From the NCBI GenBank assembly GCA_963931925.1, contig OZ007569.1, positions 41,256,021 to 41,320,020 on the forward strand: 64,000 bases of DNA, written 5' to 3'. Source of the stretch: Onchidella celtica (lineage: Eukaryota > Mollusca > Gastropoda > Systellommatophora > Onchidiidae). Under the pieces are notes generated by a model. It did not search any database, was not told the DNA's origin, and saw nothing but the letters and a program-made list of their open reading frames with translations. Position numbers and translations under genes: made by a program. Shown piece by piece: positions 55,904 to 64,000 of this stretch. Each line of letters begins with the position of its first letter. The first letter of the stretch is position 1.

Positions 55904-57316
55904 TACACTGTAAGTACATTCATGATCGTTTGCGATTGACAGGCGCCTTACATTAACCTAATGAATGAATGAATAAAGCTTTCTCATATTCAAAAACAAA
56001 TTATACAGTCAAATAAATGCAACGCATTTATATCAAATGGTGAAAATTTAATTATTCTACATGGAAAACTGGTGTGGACATATCACAATAGCATAAATAT
56101 GAATTTCTAACATGCAGATTTGAAAGAAAAAGAACAGCAACAGTCAGGAATGGAAGAAAACAATTTGCACAATCTATATGAGGGGCCACTTGTTAAGCTT
56201 TGGAAAAAACAGATCAGCTACTTTTGACTATACTGGTCAAAGGCAAAAACATTTCTATGATTATTGTTCAATCACTGTCTAACATTCCACAATCAACTCA
56301 ACAATCTCTCCTCCCACCACATACAAATGATTTAAGATATCATTTTCAAAAAGTGATACAATCAGAGACTTATGATATACAATACAATACAATATAATAT
56401 AATACAATAGCCAAACTGCACCGCTCTACACTGTTTGTATGCAAGCTTTCTTCACATTTCCCCTATATACTAATAATATACTAATGAACAGGGTTTTCCA
56501 CTCATCAAGACATTATTTATGTATCATTTCTCTAAAAAGTCCATAAAAAAACTGCCACCCATTCCTTGCCAGATGACTGACTAAGCTTATTCTAGATTTT
56601 CTAAAAGACAATGATTCTGCTAGAAGTCTCCCTAAAAAATACAAGACAAAATCTGAGGTATGTTTATCATTCCTGAAATTTTACTTTGATGCTGTTAAAA
56701 TCACCCTCAGTAACACTTAAACAACCTGCATTTCTGTTACTAAAGCATAGATTTACAGTAAATGCTTCAACAAATTCACACAGAAAGACATGTACAAATT
56801 AACTTCATGGAGTCATGAGAGAGTATCACAGAATCTACATTATTGCACACAAAGATGACTGTTATGATACATTTTATAAGGCATGTCATTTTCAATACCA
56901 TGTCCTGTAGTCTAAACATGAGCAGCACTGTTAGACGGACTGCTGAGAATACTCTTTCCCACATTTCAAAGCAACCACATGCTTATCAATATTTATATGA
57001 CTGCACTATTAAAATCATCTAGAGGAGATATCAGCTGATGTACATGAGAAAAAGACAGCTGTATCATGCTATTTATATTTATTTAAAAAAAAAAAAAAAA
57101 AAAAACAATTCTTGATAATAATGTATGGAAGCAACAATAATCTGTTTTGGAGGAATGTTTGCAAGCTGATGCAACTAAATAGTGGCAGGTAAAATATTCT
57201 CTTGGATTTCCAGGAGATTTGGCAGTTAAAATATGGCAACCTCATCAGACTAACATATGCAATAATTTACATATTTGAACATGCCCACAAAAATGTTTGT
57301 AGTTGCTAACTTATCG

Positions 57317-57342
57317 GTTACCATGGTAACGCCGCCATCTTG
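57317..57342. promoter_or_regulatory. X-box palindrome next to a YY1-like motif
   Basis: GTTACCATGGTAAC (57317-57330) is a perfect palindrome matching the RFX X-box consensus. It abuts GCCGCCATCTTG (57331-57342), an inverted YY1-like site. It lies downstream of both convergent genes. It could be a promoter for an unseen transcript or part of a repeat. Confidence 0.35.
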
Positions 57343-58563
57343 AATTTCACCTCCATGTAAACAGCTGTTTTCAAAACCTAAAGGCTCCGTCATTTTTCAA
57401 CAAATGATCTTGAAATTTTGTATGCTTATATTTCAATACATAATAAAGATATTTTAGTACTTTTTTTTGGATATCTTTGATAGATGTTTTTCTAAGAAAT
57501 TCTGAAAATTGTATATAGCGCATATGCATTTTTCTTGATTTTTCACCACAAAAATGATAGATTTCTCGTAAACTATAAAAGATACTCAAACGCGGATACT
57601 AACTTTTTTAGTATACAATATAAAGATGCTATAGTCCAATTTTCATCGAAATCCAACAAAATATAAAAAAGGAGTTAGGAAATTAACGTAAAAAAAGTAA
57701 GTTTTGAGAAAAACGTGTTTGAAAATTTGCAAAGGTTTTTTGGCTGAAAAAAGTGTCTGGATGTTTACCAAATGTCTCAATACATCCCTGGCCGTTCTGG
57801 ATCATTCATACAAGTGGGAGATTCCAATATAAGGGTCCATATACCACAAATCAGCCAGAAATGGCGTTTCATTGTGTCTTGAACTGGCAATTATAGCGTA
57901 TTTTCTTCGTTTAGAAGCGAATATTTTACTCCACCCTCTCCCATGAAAGTCTTGTTTTTTTATGGAAAAACGCTTAGCTAGGTCAAATGAGTATCAAAAA
58001 CGTAAATAGAAATGGTTGAACCTTCCGAAAATCGACAAAAGCAAGAATCGATATTTTGAGCCAAAAACTCGATTTCAGGACCCGTCCCCCCCCTTAAATC
58101 AAATACAGCCACAGGAATAATGGTGCAGAAGGTGAAACCATGCAAATAATAATAGATATGAGTGTGATTTGCAGTTACAGAAGTTTGGATTCAAGATCCA
58201 CATCAAGCTTGGGAAGGACAAAACTCCCATCACGACTTGCATTGACATGATATTGCATCAGAGTTTTTTGGAATCAGTGGAAAAGTTTGAATATGAAAGG
58301 CATGAAAATTTGGCACCATAAAGCATCTAACATTAAATGGTGGGTTTTTTTTGCTGTTTTTTCAAACCATGGAAAATTCTCCCTTTGTTCTGGGTGGAGA
58401 AGTAGCTTATTTGCTCTTAATGTTTTGTTGAAGACCTAAGAAAGTATGAAGAATAACTTCTGTGGATAAGTTCAGCTACACCTAGTTCTAATTATTTAAG
58501 TCTTGCAATATCTCAAAATTGACCAGTTACCTTCAGCCAGGGACAAAGTCAAACAGTTCAATT

Positions 58564-58569
58564 TTTATT
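58564..58569 (-). terminator. TTC7: Candidate TTC7 polyadenylation signal
   Basis: First AATAAA noticed on the minus strand after the TTC7 stop, giving a ~290-base 3' UTR. Later hexamers exist, for example near 57072. Confidence 0.4.
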
Positions 58570-58859
58570 ATTTTCAGTGCCAGGACTAATTTTTATAACA
58601 TATGCACCAAAGTCTGTAGCTTCAAGAATTAGTTACAAATTTCTCCATATATAACAAAAATCTTCAGATCACATTTCTTGTAAATCAAGATAGTATTGTT
58701 ATTGCACTCAAAGAATTGAGGTTTGCAAATATTCCATTTTCCTAGGAATAAGGAATCACAACTATTCTCTCACTATTCCAAGTTCACCATGGGTCTTTTA
58801 GATTTTGCCCCTAAAAAATAAAAAATACAGGACTGCATTGAAATGATTAAGAGCAAATA

Positions 58860-58998
58860 TCATGCATGAGTCATCACTCTCTGAATAACATTGAAAGGGG
58901 CCACAGGACATGTTGATTCAAGCATTGCACCCGTCATATGACAATTGCTAGCATCTTCTGGTTGGTTGATGGCTTCTAACACTGTTCCTAAAACAAAC
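58860..58998 (-). CDS. TTC7: TTC7 last coding exon
   Basis: Acceptor CATCTTTTGCAG. Encodes FVLGTVLEAINQPEDASNCH, then MTGAMLESTCPVAPFNVIQR, VMTHA, stop TGA at 58862-58860. A nearer AG at TTTTAG would break the frame and was not used. Confidence 0.93.
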
Positions 58999-61900
58999 CT
59001 GCAAAAGATGGAAAAAATTTCAGTTTCCTGCACCCAACTCAGAAGCCTGGAATATATTAAAAAGTGCTCATGTCTATTGCATGATACAAAATCATTTGCA
59101 AATCACAGTACAAAATCAAAAAAATTGTGGCCAATTCATTCAGTCAGTAGTTTTTTTAGCCTTTTAATATACAGCTTACTAACAAAAATTTCAGTAATAT
59201 TCGTACAAATACTTAAGGGTTCATGTTCTTTCATACTTTAAATTGACTGAAAAAGAAAAAAACAAACCATTATTTTAAAATTAAAATCTTAAAAGGCTGG
59301 CACACTGAATTTTCATCACTTTTTGGTACACTTCAATTTGCAGACACTAAATGCACTGCAGCAACAACGTGTCTGCTACTGTTGTAATTGGGCTGCAATG
59401 ACACTAAGGCAAATTTCCCAAATGTGTCAAAGAAGTATACAAAATACCCCAAAAAAAGTCTGTAATAAAATTTGAAAGATGTATTTCTTTATGAATATTT
59501 TTTATGGTAACAAAGAAGGACTCTAAACATACCAAGCTTTATGAAAGCAGGGATCCAAGTTGACAGCATCTCTGAGGATTTTTTCTGCCAGTCTGTTGTC
59601 ATCAAGCTTGTGTAAAACAATGCCCTACACCAGAACAATAAAATGTCATTATAAAGTGCCATATCCAATCACACACACACACAAAAAAAAACCCTAATAT
59701 AAACAAACAATCAAACATACTTAAAATGCCACTGAGATTCCACCAGAAGAAAAGCTTTCATGACCACTCTATGCACTGAAGAACTAAAGGTTAATTCCTA
59801 AGTACTCAGCAAAACCCAGTTTAACTGGTGCAAACACTGAATAGATATAATATAATATTACTAAACCCCGCATTATTATCTTTAGTTAAAACATCAGCAC
59901 CTTCTACCCTTGTGAGGTGTGTGAATACAAATTCTACTGCCTATGATGTGTGAAATCTGCATTTCCTCTACCAATTTCTGAGCAAACCTGAAACTTACCT
60001 TGCATACAGACAACATGGGTTGAAACACAACAGCAAAATACCCTAGCTTTGCATTTTTGTTATTTTTTTATACTATTTCAAAAGGAACAGCTGCTCATGC
60101 TCAGAAATAATGTTAAAAAGACATTGAAACAAAGACATTAATTCTACTACATGATGGTTCCCGGAACCTGAAAATCAGACTGCTGGAGACTCATGACTCC
60201 AGACATCAGGTTCAGGCTGGAGAAGTGTCAAGACGAATATGATGATACTTTGTTACTAGTGCTTTGTGATGGATGCAGAAAATGTACTCACAAGATGATA
60301 GAGCGACTTGGTATGTGCTGGGTTGACAGACACAGCATTTTCGTAACATGTTCTTGCTTCTATCAAGAACCCTTTATGTTCTAACACCAAGCCTCTCTGG
60401 GAAATGACATGACAAATAAAGAAGGTCAGACAAAGCACATTCTATTTCTGTTATAAATGCAGCATCTTCACTGAATGACTTGAAAATAATTCAACTCTTT
60501 CATCTAAAAGAGGAGAGTTTTTTTCAATGATGGCAAGGTATTTTTGTGCAGAGACAAAAAATATATGAGGAACTGGATTAGCTCATTTCCAGTCATAAAG
60601 AAAAGGGGAAAAAATAATCAACATTGAAGTACTTTTTAGTACTGAAAGGTGGCTGCAATCTTGAGTGTAGGAAAACTCACCAATCCAAGTTCTTACCCGC
60701 TGTCCTTAAACTGCCCTTGTATTCAAAGGCTCAGATTGAATCAATTCTGATGTTTAACTCACCATGAAAAATACATAAACTGAATGTGGGAACAACTGGA
60801 AAGTTTCTTGAACACATTTCTGGGCTTCACCAACTTGATTCAAGCTCAGATAGAGTTCAGCTGTTAGAAATAATGAGAAACGCACTGTCAGCATTTGGTT
60901 GAAACAAGCATACATTATTATGAAAAACATTCATGCATGAAAAATGTGCACTGAGTGGAAACAGAAGAGAAAGGGAAGGAAAGAGATGGAAAGGAAGGAT
61001 GAAAAAAGATTTCCAGTTTCTTTTACAGTTAGCCAAACTCTTTTTTTTATAAAATATGAACCAACTGATTAAAGATTTATCATTCTGTTTATGTAAAAGA
61101 ACCCTGCTTATTAATGTTTTACCTGATGAATAATTGGAAAAAGAGAAGGGGATCCACAAATTTTACATTTGGTGTCATCATCACACACTAACATATTGCC
61201 ACCTAAAATCTAAAGGTACAGGCACTGCATAGTACATGTATCACACTACTCAAATGCTCAGGTAATGTATGCATCAATGGATGAGACCTATTAACGTTTG
61301 GTAATATTGTGATTCTAGTTTTCTTCAATCTTTATTTAATTCTATAAAAGTGAAGTAGATATTCAGCATTTTATGGGTGGAACCAAGGTGCATAAACATA
61401 TGGACCTTAACTAAAAAGCTAAGAGGAAGCAAAGCAAAAGCTCTCACCCAGATTCAACCATATCTGAGCTTGGATAACCCATGACCTCTGAGGTCCAGCT
61501 CGTGGCTGGAAACTGCTGTTCATAGAGGATGCCAGGTCAGACAATGCTTTCTCCATTCTAGATGCAGCAATGGATTCTGCTCTAATTGATCCTGGAATCA
61601 AAGACAAGTAAATCTAAACAAGGACATAGGAGAATTTTAAAAACTGCACCTGACAAAGTTTTACAAAACACCTGCAAACAAACATCTGCTAGCTCCACAG
61701 ACAACAAAATTTCCTGAGACATGGCAATTCTAGTGCTGCAAATACAGATATATTCAGATTTCAAATATTTAACATATGAACTGATGTAAAACATTCCAAC
61801 AATGACTGCTCTAACTTCCAAACTTGAATAAAAATAACAGTACACAGGTTTCAATGATTAAATGCATGGCCTCGATGGTTTAAACCAGTCCTTAACTAAG

Positions 61901-63148
61901 GAAAAACCCCTAAAAATTTACCCAAGTATTCCACAATACATTCTTTCTTCATCTCTCTTCTTCTCTCTAGGTCTCAGGTTAGTCAGCTTCTGATCACTTC
62001 GCTTAGTACACGAACGCTACTTTGATGCGCAATAGTCCAGTCCTCCATAATACCGCATGTCTAATCTAGTAGGTCCAATTTCAAAAATACTCGATCGTGA
62101 TTATCCGGGCAAAGTTTGGTTCTTTTTGGATGGACTTAAGCTTCTGTATCTGAAAATTGAAATTACTATGATCTTGCAGCCCTACCAGTCTAAAACCTCA
62201 GGACACCAAATTGGAGATTACCTGAGCCTCTTTCACTGTATTCATTGAGGGTGATCTGAGCCAAGCTTCTCTTGTCCCAGGTTCTCTCTTTTGCCCTGGA
62301 CTTGCTGTCTGAGCCACTAAAATATGGAATGATTAGTAAAGTCAAAGAAACAAATTTCCATGAAAAATTACATTTGTTCAAGTTCTGGTACGTTTCTCTG
62401 TTTGTATAATACCAAGACTAAAATTTCAACAAAGATGGATGTCAAGCATGTAAATTTCAAAATTAACATAACTTGCAGTTAGCTGACAAGAATTATTCTG
62501 TAATCTGATCTGTAGCTTAAAAGCCCACAGATCAAATACTGTGAGAGCACATTTCCATGCACCAGTCAATAAAGGTAGTTTTAACAAAAAAATTGTCAGA
62601 AAAATGAGCTACCAGGACTAGTGTATACACAAGCTTGGCTCCTTCTGTAAATCTGTATTGAAAGTACCGGTTGAATGACTGTACAAAAGAAAATGACGAT
62701 ATGCTTCCATTTTACAACAAACGCACGAAGAGACCATATTAAAAAAAAAATATTTGAAGGTCAGGAGGAAGAAAACCAGAAGAGGGAAGAAAGAACAAAA
62801 GGGTGGAGAAAAGAAAGAAGTGAAAGAATAAAAGTGCAACTAGAAAAATTAAATGCACCAAACAACAAGCTTCGCGAGGGTAAGTATAGAAAAAGTATAG
62901 AGGCTAAGAACGATAGATGAAAGAACACGGCTAAATAACTATGGCCACTTGGGGAGCACTGGTTCATTTGCTTATGTTAAATATTCTAAATTGGGAAAAA
63001 CAAGAATAAATTTCAAATATTTCATTACTCATCAGCTACGTCAATTTCATGCAGGTCCTTCCACAGTTTCAACATCTTCTGGTAGGTGGCCAGTGCTTCT
63101 TCAGGGCCCACAACAATTTTCTCCAGTTTTGCCTTGGTCATAAGTAGG
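58860..63148 (-). CDS. TTC7: Tetratricopeptide repeat protein 7 (TTC7), C-terminal seven exons
   Basis: TTC7 is the TPR scaffold that, with EFR3 and FAM126/hyccin, holds PI4-kinase IIIalpha at the plasma membrane to make PI4P (known for the family). Exons in transcript order: 63148-63029, 62316-62222, 61591-61448, 60860-60763, 60396-60292, 59624-59533 and 58998-58860. GT-AG sites and phases agree; together they give 263 residues plus TGA. Markers: TKAKLEKIVVGPEEALATYQ, SIAASRMEKALSDLASSM, AQIWLNLAELYLSLNQVGEA, a TPR with RGLVLEHKGFLIEARTCYE, then SVNPAHTKSLYHLGIVLHKL, RLAEKILRDAVNLDP, and the family C-terminus with CPVAPFNVIQRV. The linker exon (62222-62316) is the most divergent. The 5' two-thirds of the gene is outside the window. 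Vertebrates have TTC7A and TTC7B; this cannot be assigned to either. Confidence 0.95.
59352..59449 (+). repeat. Interspersed repeat family B, copy 3
   Basis: Reads GCACTGCAGCAACAACGTGT, CTGCTACTGTTGTAATTGGG, GACACTAAGGCAAATTTCCC and ends GTATACAAAATAC. It lies in the TTC7 intron between its last two exons, antisense to the gene. Confidence 0.75.
59533..59624 (-). CDS. TTC7: TTC7 exon, sixth of seven seen
   Basis: Encodes GIVLHKLDDNRLAEKILRDA, then VNLDPCFHKAW. Starts in phase 0, ends with TG of Trp. Donor GTATGT. Holds the conserved AEKILRDAV segment of a TPR. Confidence 0.96.
60292..60396 (-). CDS. TTC7: TTC7 exon, fifth of seven seen
   Basis: 35 codons, phase 0 at both ends: RGLVLEHKGFLIEARTCYEN, then AVSVNPAHTKSLYHL. 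One TPR unit. Donor GTGAGT. Confidence 0.97.
60763..60860 (-). CDS. TTC7: TTC7 exon, fourth of seven seen
   Basis: Encodes (A)ELYLSLNQVGEAQKCVQET, then FQLFPHSVYVFFM. Acceptor TTTCTAACAG, donor GTGAGT. TPR helix pair. Confidence 0.96.
61448..61591 (-). CDS. TTC7: TTC7 exon, third of seven seen
   Basis: Encodes (G)SIRAESIAASRMEKALSD, LASSMNSSFQPRAGPQRSW, VIQAQIWLNL plus one base. Acceptor TTTGATTCCAG, donor GTGAGA. Confidence 0.96.
62222..62316 (-). CDS. TTC7: TTC7 exon, second of seven seen (divergent linker)
   Basis: Encodes GSDSKSRAKERTWDKRSLAQ, then ITLNEYSERGS. Polar and charged, corresponding to the variable linker of the family. Splice phases fit both neighbours. Confidence 0.88.
63029..63148 (-). 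CDS. TTC7: TTC7 exon, first of seven seen
   Basis: Encodes LLMTKAKLEKIVVGPEEALA, then TYQKMLKLWKDLHEIDVAD plus two bases. Acceptor TATGTTCCAG, donor GTAATG. The exon before it lies beyond the window or was not seen. Confidence 0.93.
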
Positions 63149-64000
63149 CTGGAACATACAATATTAAAATGCTATAAAAAAGTTTCACAACAAATAAAGC
63201 ATGTAATCTCTTGTAGTGTAAGTCAGAAGAAGACAAAACTCCTGAGTTGCAAATAATTGAACAGTTTCTAAACTTATTAAACCACATTCATCTTTATCAT
63301 TCATTTTTCAATTAACCATATTTATACAAAAAGGACCATTTTTCCTATATGGCATAAAAACTTTTGAATCAAATAAGTATCACAGCCTACCCATCTACTC
63401 CCGATTTCAAGTAGGCATTATATATTGAAGAATGTGTAAAGCAACATTATATGTTCCCCCCTAAGAAGTACAATAACAATATCTGTGGTGGTCTGGGAAA
63501 AGTGCGGAATTGTCGCAAATTTCACTTTGTTAGTTTTTTGTGGTTTCTGAAACTAGATCTTTTTCTGAATACTGTAGTTTTTAAATTTTTATTTATCATG
63601 TCTAGGTTTTTTTTTTAATGTATTTTTTAAGATGCCAGGTCACAGAACATACAAACTGAGAAAACGCACTTTAAAGATTGTGCAAATTATTTATTTTGCT
63701 AAAACAGCAAAGACCCAACAATACATAACAATTTAGTACACAAACATGAAGCAAAAGTTACTATTTAATAGTCGGCAATAACATCAAGCAGGCCATTTCT
63801 ATCAGTTGTTTTGATTGAGAAGACCGGCAATGAACAATTCTTCTCTCTCTCTCTTTGGTCACCATTTTGAAGAATGTAAACAAATGAAAAGTAGTGACCA
63901 AAATAAAGCCGTTTTTTTTTATAATTTCAAACTTGGTAGAGTACTTTACTGATTTCTTTTTGAATTTAAAAAGAATAAATTTCACTAAAATTATACATTT
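63149..64000 (-). other. TTC7: TTC7 intron (partial)
   Basis: AT-rich, no further exon with TPR-like coding found. Frames here translate to low-complexity Lys/Phe-rich peptides. Confidence 0.6.

Larger units (their letters stand above)
52846..58859. other. Convergent intergenic region between STPG4 and TTC7
   Basis: No third gene recognised. It holds a family B repeat (52924), an unnamed repeat (54040), a LINE tail (55799), an (ACAAT)n microsatellite (56379-56408), an A run (57081-57099) and an X-box-like palindrome (57317). The block 57310-58095 looks repeat-like but was not identified. Both genes' 3' UTRs must lie here. Confidence 0.55.

Noticed and set aside
58984..58998. Alternative acceptor TTTTAG for the last TTC7 exon
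   Set aside because: Using it would shift the frame after the TG of the previous exon; the GCAG acceptor at 58999-59000 keeps the conserved reading frame.

Overview
This is a window of animal nuclear DNA, most likely from a mollusc and perhaps a gastropod. The signs are intron-rich genes with GT-AG splice sites, AT-rich introns, many microsatellites, repeated ATCTAG and AGGCCTA words, tRNA-derived SINEs, LINE tails ending in (ATT)n, hAT, piggyBac and pogo-like elements, and an invertebrate-type calmodulin. The lineage is an inference; nothing here fixes the species. All gene models were spliced by hand from the sequence.

Three host genes can be reconstructed. (1) Calmodulin, + strand, 19960-31360: five coding exons and a complete 149-residue protein, with the initiator ATG alone on the first coding exon. 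(2) An STPG4-like gene (sperm-tail PG-rich repeat protein), + strand, 37376-52845: eight coding exons and a complete 260-residue protein. (3) The last seven coding exons of a TTC7-like gene, - strand, 63148 down to 58860. TTC7 is the TPR scaffold of the plasma-membrane PI4-kinase IIIalpha complex. Its 5' part lies beyond the right edge.

The main result is the order and orientation CALM(+) STPG4(+) TTC7(-). As I recall the human map, the same arrangement occurs at 2p21 (CALM2, STPG4, TTC7A), and the related 14q32 block keeps CALM1 next to TTC7B, convergent. If confirmed, this is a small gene block kept since early bilaterians although the three proteins have no obvious shared job.

Layout. 1-4000: noncoding, with a fold-back repeat, a piggyBac-type MITE and microsatellites. 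4003-6434: a hAT/ZBED-type transposase with one intact 606-codon ORF. 6435-19590: no convincing gene; it holds a ~1.07 kb minisatellite (10174-11245), a hAT-type MITE and a SINE. 19590-31360: calmodulin promoter and gene, with ATCTAG repeats, a fold-back element and piggyBac/pogo-like elements in introns. 31361-37375: calmodulin 3' region, a perfect hairpin, a LINE 3' half and a SINE. 37376-52845: STPG4, whose introns hold nested elements: a 1161-bp solo LTR with exact 5-bp duplications inside a long-terminal-repeat fold-back element, a 1160-bp TIR element containing a LINE tail, and two more fold-back repeats. 52846-58859: convergent intergenic region. 58860-63148: TTC7. 63149-64000: TTC7 intron.

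Most open reading frames elsewhere are chance frames in simple repeats or are antisense to real features.
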